In this document: in pieces, positions 33,990 to 45,738 of the stretch
How positions within the stretch are numbered: position 1 is the stretch's first letter
How the letters are laid out: every line of letters begins with the position of its first letter
Source: Gigaspora margarita
Lineage: Eukaryota; Glomeromycota; Glomeromycetes; Diversisporales; Gigasporaceae
NCBI GenBank assembly: GCA_009809945.1
Contig: WTPW01000627.1
Location: 295,051-359,050 of the forward strand
Length of the DNA stretch: 64,000 nt
Reading direction: 5' to 3'
Made by a program: the position numbers and the translations under genes
The notes under the pieces: model-generated
Told to the model about the DNA's origin: nothing
Databases searched by the model: none
The model's input: the letters and a program-made list of their open reading frames with translations, nothing else

Positions 33990-36410
33990 AGAAATTTTGT
34001 CTAAATTCTTAACTTGCTACGTATTGCTAGATCTTTGTCATATAGAATATCATAATATAGAGAATATCTAATAATAACTTCTAACGTAATTATTCTGAAA
34101 GAATAAGTTCACAACAAAAAACATAAATGCTTATTTACCTTTTAAATCGTTTCATATGTATCGATCATTCTATTACCACAAAATTAATAAATATCAGATT
34201 TTTGGTATATGAATGTTCATTCAAGATTTCAGGATCAATATATGGTAAATTACGTAAATTCTATCTGAATTTGATTTTGATGCAATATTAGCTGTTATCA
34301 AAAGCTCTAAATCTGTGATGTATGCACTTTTTTTACTATTAATAAAATATTTACATTATGTAAAATCATGATGAATAAAATCTTAAGAACAGTTTATCTA
34401 AATTCTTAATTTGCTTATATAATTCAGTTTTTTAATTTTTCAGATTCAAATATCTCTGTGTATCGGCTAATTCACTAGCAGATGGTCAGTTTTAAAGATC
34501 TGCGTTTAAGTATTTATTCACCAGATCGAAAAGTAATTGAAGAGCTTCACATTTAATTTTATATCCGAAATCTAGACAAATATGTATTGCTAGATTTTGT
34601 CATGCGAATACCATGATATGAAGGATATCTAGTAAAAACTTCAAATTATTCTGAAAGAATAAGTACACAACAAAGAACATAAATGCCTATTTACCATTAT
34701 CTTTAAATTGTTTAATTCGTATCGATCCATAAATTTCATTCAAATTTGATTTTGATGCAATATTAGCTGTTATCGAAAGCCCTAAATCTGCAATTTATGC
34801 ACTTTTCAAAATATTTTCATTACGTAAGTCATGATGAAAAAATCTTGAGAATAGATTATCTAAATCCTTAACTTGCTTATATAATCCAGTTTTTTTCATT
34901 TTTCAGATCCACAAAAAATATCTCTGTGTATCAGCTAATTCACTAGCAGTTAGTTGGTTTTGAGGATCTGCATATAAGCATTTATTCACCAGATCCAAAA
35001 GTAATTGAAGAGCTTTGCATTTAATTTTATATCTGAAATCTAGACAAATACGTATTGCTAGATTTTGTCATGTAGAATACCATGATATAAAGGATATCTA
35101 GTAAAAACTTCAAATTATTCTGAAAGAATAAATATACAACAAAAAACATAAATGCCTATTTACTATTACCTTTAAATTGTTTCATTCATATCGATCTATA
35201 AATTCTATTCGAATTTGATTTTTATAAATATTAGCTGTTATCGAAAGCCCTAAATGCGATATATGCACTTTTTAAAATATTTCTATTATGTAAAATCACA
35301 ATGAATAAATCTTGAGAATGGATTATCTAAATCCTTAACTTGCTTATATAATCCAGTTTTTTTTTATTTTTCAGATCCACAAAAAATATCTCTGTGTATT
35401 AGCTAATTCACTAGCAGTTGGTCAGTTTTGAGGATCTGTGACTAAGCATTTATTCACAAGATCCAAAGGTAATTGAAGAGCTTCGCATTTAATTTTATAT
35501 CTGTAACCTAGACAAATACGTATTGCTAGATTTTGTCATATAGAATACCATGATATGAAGGATATTTAGTAAAAACTTCTAATTATTCCAAATAATAAGT
35601 TCACAACAAAGAACATAAATGCCTATTTGCCATTATCTTTAAATTGTTTCATTTCTTATCGATCCATAAATTCCATTTGAATTTGATTTTGATGAATATT
35701 AGCTATTATCGAAAGCCCTAAATCTGCGATGTATGCACTTTTTAAAATATTTCTATTAAGTAAAATCATGATGAATAAATCTTGAGAATGGATTATCTAA
35801 ATCCTTAACTTGCTTATATAATCCATTTTATTTTCATCAAAAAATATCTCAGTATATCAGCTATTTCACTTGCAGTTGGGGTCTAAGTATTTATTCATCA
35901 GATCCAAAAGTAATTCTAAGCATTTATTCATCAGATTCAAAAGTAATTCTAAGCATTTATTCATCAGATCCAAAAGTAATTCTAAGCATTTATTCATCGG
36001 ATCCAAAAGTAATTCTAAGCATTTATTCATCGGATCCAAAAATAATTGAAGAACTTTGCATTTAATTGTAAGTCTGTAACCTAGACAAATACGTATTGCT
36101 AGATATTTGTCATGTGGAATATCATGATATAGAGGATATCTAGTAAAAACTTCCAATATAGTTATTCAGTTCATAACAAAAAACATAAATGCTTATTTAC
36201 CATTACCTTAAATTGTTTCATTTATATCGACAGATTCTTTGGTATATGGATGTTCGTTCAAGACTTCAGGAGCAATATACAGTAAAATTACATGAATTAC
36301 ATCCGAATTTGATTTTGAGCAATATTAGATGTTATTAAAAGCCCTAAATTTGCGATGTATGTACTTTTTAACTATGTAAAATCACGATGAATAAAATCTT
36401 GAGAATGGAT
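33990..36410. repeat. Tandem array of a roughly 468 bp kinase C-lobe unit
   Basis: The marker GCTAATTCACTAGCAG occurs at about 34465, 34934 and 35402, with a variant at 35860: spacings 469, 468 and 458. A second marker, GTTATCGAAAGCCCTAAAT, recurs near 34294, 34770, 35234, 35703 and 36330. Units are closely similar over their full length, including non-coding parts, so the copies are recent. The 36.3 kb unit is longer owing to a 33 bp sub-repeat. Confidence 0.88.
35885..36050. repeat. 33 bp sub-repeat, five units, inside the kinase array
   Basis: Unit 'TCTAAGCATTTATTCATC' plus 'GATCCAAAAGTAAT', repeated in frame. On the minus strand it reads as 11-residue units LELLLDPMNKC with small changes. 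It expands the conserved kinase segment 'LLLDLMNKCLD'. Confidence 0.9.
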
Positions 36411-36670
36411 TATCAGAAGATCATATGCAACAGATTTAACCAATTTATTTGTGCCATGGCATGTGATTGTTTCACAAAGCAACCTTCTAAAGCATATTCT
36501 ATAACAAGAAAATAATCTTTAGAATCTTTATCTTTTAATACACCGAAACATCTTAAAAATGATAGATTTTTAAGACCGATTTTATAATATGCTTTTAATT
36601 TATTATTAAAGGAAAAATATATTTGAATTGTATAATAAGGATTACCTCTTACAACAATTATTAGATTCAT

Positions 36671-37404
36671 GAAGTAATTTGATCTTCTGTACTGATAACG
36701 ATTGCTGAAATATTAAAATCGATTGTTATTAAATGGAGTTAAAAGCAGCAAATCAAGCTTGTGCAAAACCCAAGAACATAAAGTGTTTATTCATATGGGT
36801 CATACCATTTAGACATAAGTATAAAAATCAGTTATAAATAAATGGAGTTAAAAGTAGTAAATTATATTCAAGAGCATACCGTAAAATGCTGTAACAAGAC
36901 TGGGTCTGTTACATTCCAGCAATTTTTGAATCATATGGTAGGCTAGTTTTAGTATGCACTAAAAGGTTTATTGTAAAAAAAAAAATTTAAAGTGTATACA
37001 CACTAAAAAAACTGTATATAGATTTTGTGATTCGTGTCTGGGTCTAACTCATAGTAGATCTACAAATGATCTTGTATACAGCACTTTATGGCATTTCTAA
37101 GTATAATATGCTTTTAAAAGCATAAAAGTTAAGAAAACAACTACGGATTTGTTGTAAGAATGGTTAAAAATTAAGTATTATTAAATGCCTCGATTTGATT
37201 TATAGTTATATTAATAAAGGATTTTACATAGTAAATGCTGCGTGCTTACAAAGTAAAGTTTACCAAAAAAAAAGATATTAAACAATCTTATGATCGAAAG
37301 CTTACTGTTATGCTCTATCATTTGTGCTACTTTAATACCATATTTGTATAAAATTTTTTAACTTTACATATAGCCTGAAAATTTCAATTTGGGTCTGTCT
37401 ATAT
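36671..37404. other. Intergenic, no feature recognised
   Basis: AT-rich sequence upstream of the kinase pseudogene. Two near-repeats of 'AAATGGAGTTAAAAG(C/T)AG' occur at 36734 and 36840. No gene. Confidence 0.5.
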
Positions 37405-37659
37405 ATGGGCTTGGTGCTACAGAAAGAGGGAAAACGAAAAAATTTTGAAAATTAATTTTTTTATATAAATTAATTTAGAATACAATTAGGGTTATTTTTT
37501 ACTTAAGATACAAAAGTAGTTGTAATAATAAAATTTTGCAATATAGTTCTTCAAAATCTATAATTTCTTATAGCTTATTATAAAATTTATAACATAAAAA
37601 TTGATTTTCTGAAGATCTTTTTTTGTTGATTTCCCCCTTTTCTGTAGCACCAAGCCCAT
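37405..37659. mobile_element. MITE ('ATGGGCTTGGTGCTACAG' family)
   Basis: Inverted ends ATGGGCTTGGTGCTACAGAA at 37405 and the reverse ending at 37659; about 255 bp with AT-rich interior. Target duplication not resolved because the flanks are ATAT-rich. Confidence 0.75.
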
Positions 37660-38059
37660 ATGATCTCTGTCATATTTTTATCCAGTTGACTTGCAGATCA
37701 TCAATTAAATTTTTTTTAATTTTTTATTTTAAGGGTATAGTGTAATACAATATAAATATAAATGGCAAGTTATTTGTTGTACGTACAAAAATCGTTAGTT
37801 GATATAAACAAGGTTATAATAATTTTAAAAATTAAATTAAATTAATCGGAAAACAATATAAAAAATTGATTTTTAATCTTTTGTAAATATAAGCAAGGAT
37901 ATTTCAATATATTTTTTAATTTTTCAATACTATAAAAATTGTGAGGAGTTGTTTATTTTTACGAGGAGATCTACAGAAATAATTAATTCTGATTGGTTAG
38001 AATCTATATAAATCATATGATATCATATGATCTGCATAATTTGCAACGTGATTACTATT

Positions 38060-38360
38060 AAAAATNATCTACGTTACACTCTACCTTTAACATTTTTTAT
38101 TTTTATTTATTTTTATTTTTTTTATTTTTATTTTTTCTTATTTTTATTTTTTTTTATTAAAATTATCACTTTATTTTTTTTTATTTTATCAATGGTTCTT
38201 TTTTTTATTTTTATTTTTTTTTTTATTAAAATTATTGCTTTATTTATTTTTTATTTTATCAAATGGTTCTTTTTTTTAATTTTAATTTTTTTTTATTTAA
38301 TTTTTTTAACTTTTTTTTTATTTAAAATTTTTTTAATATTTTTTTAATAACATTTTTTTA
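38060..38360. repeat. T-rich low-complexity tract
   Basis: Nearly pure T with scattered A, including three variants of TTTTTTTATTAAAATTAT. One N at 38066. The F-rich frame across it is not a gene. Confidence 0.85.
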
Positions 38361-38371
38361 ATTTATTTTTA

Positions 38372-38656
38372 TGGGTTTTATAATTTATTGTGCCTGCAAT
38401 ATATTGCACCCTTTCTATTAATTGAAAATTTTGCCTATGAAACCACCTTTGGCATTCTAATAAAAAATATTCCTTGTGAAATTTTGGTATCAACTTGCCT
38501 CTGCTCCATCTCAGGCCTTAACCCTAATCCTAATATTAATTAATTTTAGTTTTTGTTTTGATAAAAATTTTTATTTATTTGTTATACAAAATCAATAATT
38601 CATATAGTTATATTAGAGGTGCAATATATTGCACTATGCAATAAATTATAAAATCC
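38372..38656. mobile_element. Core-family MITE, reverse orientation
   Basis: Ends GGTTTTATAATTTATTGTGC and its reverse at 38656, with inner palindromes TGCAATATATTGCA at 38396 and 38622. The core in reverse includes 'GAAACCACCTTTGGC' (38439) and 'CCTTAACCCTAATCCTAA' (38516), as in the copies at 43.6 and 52.4 kb. Confidence 0.72.
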
Positions 38657-38689
38657 TATTTTTATTTATAGTTTTTATTTATTTATTAT

Positions 38690-38770
38690 TATTTTTTTTT
38701 ATTTTTTATAATTTATTTTTATTGAAATAACTGGTAGTAATAATCAATCTGAATATAAATAGATATTGTC
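38690..38770. repeat. Dispersed block shared with 43905-44010
   Basis: 'AAATAACTGGTAGT(A/G)ATAATC' and following 'AATCTGAATATAAATAGATA' occur at 38726 and 43974 after the same T-rich lead. In both places they follow a core-family MITE, so the two loci share more than the MITE itself. Confidence 0.75.
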
Positions 38771-38844
38771 TAGTGCAAAAATATTGACATACCAATCTTT
38801 TTATAATAAAAATTTTTCTAAAATTTAATGTAAATGTTTAAATA

Positions 38845-40099
38845 CAGTGGTCTACCATATTATTATAAACACTTTTTGGGCTACCATCGCTCAAAATTGG
38901 ACAAGTAACCATAGTATGAAATTTATGTCATATGTTTAGCAGTTCTCATAGTACAACAAACTAAAATTTGGTTCAATTTCATTAGGCTACGCCAGAGTTA
39001 TACAGAAGATAAGACAGATTACTGTTTTTGGATTTGTACAAAAATCGATTTTGCCAATTTTTTTTTAAAAAAAAATGCACCAAAAATCAAAATTTGTCTC
39101 AAATTGCTTCAAATTCACTAAATACTATGTGAAACCTAGGCAGTATTATACAATATAAAAAAAGCATGTTTATATGATAAATCAGGTGCAATTTGGCAAG
39201 AAATATTAAGTTCATCTTTTTTTTCTACAACAATGATTGACAGCCAGAAACTTGACATTGAATGAAAAAACTCTATGATCTTAACAATTTTGTTTAACTG
39301 AAGTCGACTGTAAAAAGTTCATGCTATCAAAAATAACAAAGGAGTTCTGTAAGGCAAGTAGCTTGAAGGCAAAAAAAAAGGTAAAAAAAAGGACTAGATG
39401 TCCAAGATTGTATAACCCTTCTGAGTATACTAGTTTCAGAACCTAATTACTAGCAAAAACTATAGCCTAAACTTATTTCTGATTATTACCACATTTTAAA
39501 TATTAAAAAAAAAAGAAAAATAAAATCTAGACCATTCGTACAAAGAAGTCTTAGGATTTCATATTGCCTTCTAGAGCTATTTGTCTCCCTGCTTCCATAA
39601 AAACTAGCTTTTTTGAAACTGTAGACATGTTTTGTGGTCTGATAAATCACAATTTATCTTTTTTAGGGTCTTCTGTTAGATTTAGTATAGGCCATATAAG
39701 AGTTGAGGTATGGAATATTGTATATTGAGTTGCATTGTTAAATATAGTAATAGACTTACTAATCGGGTCTGTTTCTCTTGGTCTTGATACTGATTGTATT
39801 ACTGCTTGCATTAAAGTTAGAGATGAACCTATTTAATATGAATATATGATTAGTTTCTTTATTTTGTAAAAAAAAACCTAAAAAAAGCCTAAAATTTAGC
39901 TTTACGTACAAATAAAAAAACTAAGTTTTTGTATTTTTTGGCATAATTTCTTTATAACCTATCAAAATCATATGAAATTTTACTATGTGATAATTTGAAA
40001 TTTACTGAGCTTATGACCCTAATTTTGTGCTATGGTTAATTACCCAATTTTGAGCATTGGCTACCCAAAAAGTGTTTATAATAATATGGTAGACCACTG
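38845..40099. mobile_element. Tc1/mariner-type element, degenerate interior
   Basis: Ends CAGTGGTCTACCATATTATT at 38845 and the reverse ending at 40099; the inverted repeat runs about 55 bp. Flanked by TA (38843-38844, 40100-40101). The 1.25 kb interior lacks an open frame but has non-simple sequence; on the minus strand near 39790-39760 a stretch reading SRPRETDP is faintly like the GRPR-type linker of Tc1 transposases. Same TIR family as 55947-59601. Confidence 0.82.
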
Positions 40100-40554
40100 T
40101 AATTTAATTTATTATATATGTTTTAGGATTTATTTAAATATAAATTTTATAAAAAATTTTATTTCTATAAAAACTTTTATTAATGATTTATTTTTTCAAT
40201 ATGAAAAATGCAAAAAATTAATTTATCTAATATGAAAATTTTTTAATTTTTTAATTATCTATTTATAATTTTTTTATACTAAATAAAGCAAGTTTTAAGC
40301 TATCTTTTAATATAAAATTTATTATCTTACTATATAGATTTTGCTATGTAATAACTTTTTTAAAATTTAGTATTTTTTTAAAAAAAAAGCAAAAAAATAC
40401 CTTTTAAAAATAAATATATTTTTGTTACTAATTTGCAACTTTATTAGTTAAAATTGTACAAGCATATTGTTATATATATATTAAATATATAGTCAAAATT
40501 TTAGCTTAATTAAATTAGTAGCTGATAAAATATAAATTTTTAAATATTTAACAA

Positions 40555-41112
40555 TAATGATTTTCGTGGATAATTGTGAAATCGGATGATGGTGAAATCC
40601 AGTGATTTACTATTCATCGGATTTCCTAAAATTTTTGAAAATCATACAAACAATTAATCTAATCGATCTATACATGTAATCAAAACAATCCCGGTCGGTA
40701 TACTTATATGCTGCATAAATCACATTCTTGATATCTAAATATAAAAGACCTTCTAACTGTATCAAAAAGGCTCCTTAACCCTATCCCTAACCCTAACCAT
40801 GAGGCAAAAAAGAGTCTATAAAACCACTAACAAAAAAAAATTTTGTCTCGTGTTTAGGGTTAGGGTTAGGATCGCTTTTTGATACAGTTAGAAGGCCTTT
40901 TATATATAGATATCAAGAAAGCGATTTATTTAGCATATAGGCAATATTAAATTAACCTCCCGGTTATAGCATTCGATTGTTTTGATTATGTAGTATAGAT
41001 CGATTAGATCGATTGTTTACACGATTTTTGAAAATTTTAGGAAATCTGATAAATACATAGATCACGTGGATTTCACCATCATCTGATTTCACGATCATCC
41101 GCAACAATTATT
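40555..41112. mobile_element. Foldback element with central CCCTAA/TTAGGG stretches
   Basis: A palindrome of about 555 bp: 'GAAATCGGATGATGGTGAAA' at the left and 'TTTCACCATCATCTGATTTC' at the right, with arms meeting near 40830. Each arm carries three to four imperfect CCCTAA units (40781-40797; 40856-40871) close to the centre. Confidence 0.72.
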
Positions 41113-41147
41113 ATATATAAAATTACTATATATAGAAATATATATAA

Positions 41148-42208
41148 GGGGCTTCCAGAAATTACATAATTTTTTAGTGGGTAGATGGGGTCCCAATCAG
41201 ATTACAATTAATTCTAGTCAACTTTTTATAATTCTGGCCAAAAGTATAAAATTATAAAATATTAATAACTATTGCTCTACTGGATCAATTTAGATGATTT
41301 AACTGCCAAAATGTTTATCTCACTGAGACAATTCTAACAAGCCCAAAATCGGTAAAATCTAATTAGAGTCCCAAGGTTGTTCAACTTTTGTGTAATTTTA
41401 ATAGTAGTTTTTTAGAATTACTAAGTAATTTTTTTAATATTAAATAACTTTTGATCCACTATCCTATTTTGAATGATTTAACTACCAAAATTTTTATCTT
41501 AGTGAGATGATTTTAATAAGTCCAAAATCACTAAATTCTAATCACAGGACTCCAAGATCAATAAAGATTATATTGTTAGACAAACAATAAAATCTTTATC
41601 GATCTTGGAATCCTGTATTGTAATTTAGCAATTTTGGGCTTGTTAGAATCACTTACTGAGACTAATATTTTGGTAGTTAAATCATCCAAAATGGGCCAGT
41701 AGATAAAAAGTTATTAAATATTAAAGAAATTTACTTAGTAATTCTAAAAAATCACTATTAAAATTACACAAAAGTTGAACGATCTTGAAATTCTGTGTTT
41801 GTAATCAAATTTTAACGATTTTGGACTTGTTAGAATTGACTTAGCAAGATGACATTTTGGTAGTTAAATCATCTAAATTGGTTCAGTAGAGCAATAGTTA
41901 TTATTAATTCATAAATTGAAACATTTTAAAAAATATAAAATTTGATTGGCTAATAGAGTATCAGGTGTGGGTGGGTGGGTAAATTTTTGAAATTTATTAG
42001 TAACAAAATATTATACAGTTAGATCTTCCTAATGCAACCCTCCTAAATGCAACACCTCTCTAAATGCAACCTTAAATTCTGGCCCAAATATATTTCTAAC
42101 CTCTATAAATACAATTTTTCTTATTATTCTCTAAATGCAAGGCATTAAAAGTTTGGCCCAATGACTTGCATTTAGGGAGGTTTGACTGTATAATTTCTAG
42201 AAGCCCTC
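41148..42208. mobile_element. PIF/Harbinger-type element with a long internal palindrome
   Basis: Ends GGGGCTTCCAGAAATTACAT and, reversed, GAGGGCTTCTAGAAATTATA, flanked by TAA (41145-41147, 42209-42211). Inside, 41265-41905 folds back on itself around 41580 with repeated 'ATTTTGGTAGTTAAATCAT' blocks. A mariner-type MITE (42016-42188) is nested close to the right end. Confidence 0.82.
42016..42188. mobile_element. Mariner-type MITE nested in the PIF-type element
   Basis: 173 bp. Ends CAGTTAGATCTTCCTAATGC and, reversed, CAGTCAAACCTCCCTAAATG, flanked by TA. CAGTCAAACCTC-type ends are common in Tc1/mariner elements. Confidence 0.82.
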
Positions 42209-42479
42209 TAACCATATCATAATAATTGGTTTTTAATTTATATTTTAACAACTAATGATCCAATTAAAATAAAATTTTAACTGTATATTTAGTATATATA
42301 TGGCAAGGCAGTTGTATAATACAAGCTTCTAAAGTTGCATATTGGTGGCAAAAATATTTTTTTTTAAAAAAATAGAATTTTTTAAAAAATTTATAATAAA
42401 ATAAATTTATTATAAAATAACAATAAAAATTATGCCATTTAACTATCATTACTCTTCCCATTGATCACTTGTCCAAATT

Positions 42480-43330
42480 TTTGAACAAAAAAAAAGCAAA
42501 AATTTTTTTGGTAAAAGACGAAGCAGCTATAATACTGGTTTTTATAAGGTCAACTTTTTTGTATCTTGGCTTTGGGACTCCTTTATATATTCAGCATGCA
42601 AGCCAGAAGCATTAGTTTGCAAGATAACTAGCAGTAGATGCCTTTGGTACAAGAAATTCTGGTAGAAGTTTTCTTTTGTTGATGAAGATGATATAGCTGG
42701 CTAGGTAGTAAACTAAAAAATGAGTTTTTCAATACTCTCTTTAAGTTTTTTGATAACAAGAACATTAAAACCATATACCTGCTATCATATTCTCACTTGA
42801 AGTTTTTTTTCTGTAATTATGGGCTAAAAGTGAGAAATATGGCATACTCTCTCCAAAAGATTAGCATTATTGTTCCTAATCTAATCAGAAAGAAGGCATG
42901 CAAGTAGATAAACAGAAATGGATACGTAATGACTTTGAAAACCAAATTCTAGATTTTTTTTATTTTACTATATATACATATAATACTTAGATGAGGCAAT
43001 TCCTTGCACAGTATTATATAATTTTTACCATTGGGCATAAACGTAAATGCTATCATAACTATTTACTTTTTTGCTCTCTTTTCCTTTTTTTATATTTTTT
43101 TTGTTATAATTTGGTCTTTCATTTAGATAGTATAGTTATTTCCCCTTTTTTTACTTTCTTTTATTTTTGTCATTTGTTTTTTTTCTAGTAGAATCCTGCT
43201 ACTCGAGAAGTTAGGAAGAGAGGGTTAAAAAAGTAGGCAGTTATAATAGGTGACAATCTTCCAATTGGTCACATTTAAGGATCTTAAGGACACCAGGTGG
43301 GTTGCACTTTAATTTTGTCAACTTAGAGTA
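42480..43330. other. Possible decayed coding sequence, unrecognised
   Basis: More complex sequence than its surroundings, with short protein-like runs in plus-strand frames (for example around 42690-42910 and 43190-43320), but every frame has stops and no domain could be named. A T-rich tract fills 43070-43190. Confidence 0.25.
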
Positions 43331-43479
43331 GACTAACATATGCTGCTATACTGGAGTTACAAAATATGTGCCAAATAAAGTTGCAGCATAACTGCCAAAT
43401 ATAAAAAAAAAAAATTATAGCATTGTTAAATCATACTACTGGTATTCAACACCAATATAATTTTTATTATGAACTGCAG

Positions 43480-43760
43480 TGTAATGTAAAAATTAGGTGT
43501 AATACAAACTTTTTATATATTTTTTAAAAAATAACTATAATGCAAAAATTCATTTATGAAATCATCTTTGAGGCTCTAACAAAAAACATTCCTTATAAAA
43601 TTTTGGTATATACTATGCTCCTGCTTCATCCCAGGCCTTAACCCTAACTATATTAATCAAAATTTATTTTTTGTTTTTATTTTGATTTGCATATTATACA
43701 AATTTTATATTACTAGTATAGAGCACTATAGGTGCGATATATAATTTGTGAAAAATTATA
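43480..43760. mobile_element. Core-family MITE, reverse orientation
   Basis: Core in reverse: 'GAAATCATCTTTGAGGCTCT' (43558) and 'CAGGCCTTAACCCTAACTA' (43632). Worn inverted ends 'GGTGTAATACAAA' (43497) against 'GGTGCGATATATAA' (43731). Confidence 0.55.
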
Positions 43761-44411
43761 TCAAAACATAGCTAAGATTTTTTTATTTAAAATAAAAAAT
43801 TATAAATAAATAGCTAAAATTGAAAGCTTTTATATATAGAGAAAATAACATTTAGTTTTTGTGTATTTACATTTTTGCACCAGACCATAAGTTATTCAAT
43901 TTTTTTCTTGTTTTTTTTTTATTTATTATTAATTTATTTTTTTTATTTTTTTATATTTTATTTTTATTGAAATAACTGGTAGTGATAATCAATCTGAATA
44001 TAAATAGATAAGTTATTTGTTTTTTTTTCTTGTTTTTTTTTATTTATTTCTGTATATAGTACTAATGTTTATATGTGATCTTTTTTTTAGGTTTGTCTAT
44101 TTTAGGGTCTTTTGTTGCAAGCACATTTTCTGGAGTTTTTTGAAGTTTCTTTTACTATTAATGTTTACCTGGAACTTATTTGTTAGTAATGTTGTCCATT
44201 TTGGTGTTCTTTTGTTGCTAATATGTTACTGTCATTGGTGTAATTCAGTTTAGAATCACTTTTGTCATGGTGCATTACTTGGGCATTGAGTTTCTATTGT
44301 AAAACAAAGTATCAGTTTTTATTTTTTTTTGCTTCAGCATTGTATTTGTACAATACTAATTCTTTTTAGGTTCAGAATAGATAATTGCTTTTTTGGTGCA
44401 TTACTGGATAT

Positions 44412-44691
44412 TAGGGTTCCGCAATTTGATTTGATCTTCAAATATTTGAATCAAATATTTGATCAAATTCAAATTCAAATTTGACTATATTTGATTTGAT
44501 CAAATTCAAATCTGACCAAATTTGATATGATTTGACAAATATTTGATTTGATTTGAAAATTACTATTAAAAATTCAAATTCAAATCAAATTCAAATCCAA
44601 ATATTTGAATCAAATCAAATTCAAATCAGGGTCAATTTGATATGATCAAATTCAAATTGACCCAATATTTGATTTGAATCTGAGGAACCCT
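44412..44691. mobile_element. MITE made of AAATTTGATT / AATCAAAT units (9 bp duplication)
   Basis: Ends TAGGGTTCC and GGAACCCT, flanked by an exact 9 bp duplication ACTGGATAT (44403-44411, 44692-44700), as for MULE-type elements. The interior is almost entirely TCAAATATTTGAAT and TTTGATTTGATC variants on both strands, so it is self-complementary throughout. Confidence 0.85.
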
Positions 44692-44838
44692 ACTGGATAT
44701 ATTCATTATTAAAGCTGAGTTTGTAATACTGTGTTTGGAGCTTTTTTTTGTTATTTTATTCATCATACTATGCATTAGGTTTTTGTGTTTGTTTTTGATT
44801 TTTATGATATTGTTGGGATTTAGTAGATAAAAAAATAT

Positions 44839-45130
44839 AGTATCTTTATGGCATTTGTACAGTGTCTTTATGGCATTTGTATAAAGTCTTTATAGTATTT
44901 GTATAGAGTCTCTATAGTATTTGTACAGAGTCTTTATAGTGTTTGTATAGAGTCTTTATAATGTTTGTACAGAGTCTTTATAACATTTGTAAGGAGTTTT
45001 TATAGCATTTGTACATAGTTTTTATACTATTTGTATGGAGTCTCTACAGCAATTGTACAAAGTCTCTATAGCATTTGTACAGTGTTTTTAGCATTTGTAC
45101 TTTTTATAGCATTTATATAGTATTTGTATA
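44839..45130. repeat. 22 bp minisatellite, about 11 regular units
   Basis: Unit 'TCTTTATAGCATTTGTACAG' plus two bases, with a regular 22 bp period from 44840 to about 45080 and shortened units to about 45160. Differences cluster at the same few positions in each unit. Confidence 0.9.
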
Positions 45131-45738
45131 GTATTTTTATAGTGTTTGTATAGTCTTTAAGCTATTTTTGTGGTTTTGCTTGTAATATGTTTTGTAGTTT
45201 TTTTTTAATAAAAATATATTATTTTTTATTATCTTTGTAAAATTTATAATTGCCCAATATTATGTATTTGTAATAAATTACATTATTAAAATATATGAAT
45301 ATTTGAATGTATTCATTTAATATATAAAAAATTAGCTAATATTTAATATTTAAATGAGTATATAGTAATTTTTTATTATTTGCTTTTTACAATCTGTGCA
45401 AATCTGCACAGATTATTGATTAAATATTTGTGCAGAAAATTAAATCTAGCAGAAAATAAAGAAAAATTTTCTTCAATGATCACTGGCAGGGTCATAGAAC
45501 TGCATTAATTTTTAATAGTTGTTTTTTTTTTAGAAATTTGCACAAATTTGTACATAAAAAACTTTTTTGATGAAGTTTTAGTTTTTAAATAGAAATCATT
45601 ATAGGCTGACCAAAAATTTTTATACAATTTGATTACATTTTTAGATACAGTTAATAAAACATTAAACAAAATTATATAAATGCAAGTAAATAAAATTGGT
45701 AAGCTTAATTTTTGTTATCATTATTAACACATTGTTAT

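Larger units (their letters stand above)
33960..36670 (-). pseudogene. TKL-type kinase pseudogene with its C-lobe segment tandemly repeated
   Basis: On the minus strand an N-lobe piece at 36670-36413 reads FLRCFGV, then KDYFLVIEYALEG and LNLLHM. After it come, across frameshifts, IHRDF (catalytic loop, about 36380), ADLGL (DFG replaced by DLG), IAPEVLNEHPYTKESVD (about 36265-36215), EVFTRYPLYHDIPHDKYLAI (about 36150) and KCLDPN-like text. The end of the domain, PTASELADTQRYFLW then stop, is legible in downstream units (for example 34960-34915). The segment from the catalytic loop to this stop recurs about five times (see the array entry). Closest family: TKL kinases expanded in arbuscular mycorrhizal fungi. 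Multiple stops and indels in every unit. Confidence 0.8.

Noticed and set aside
38027..38347. F-rich frame resembling a membrane protein; similar ones at 52828-53191, 19713-19898 and 44017-44253
   Set aside because: T-rich low-complexity tracts translate to Phe, Leu and Ile runs.
40781..40871. Possible internal telomere sequence
   Set aside because: Only three to four imperfect hexamers in opposite orientations within the arms of a hairpin element.
44839..45130. Regularly spaced repeats resembling a CRISPR array
   Set aside because: Units are contiguous with no unique spacers, and the genome is eukaryotic; it is a minisatellite.
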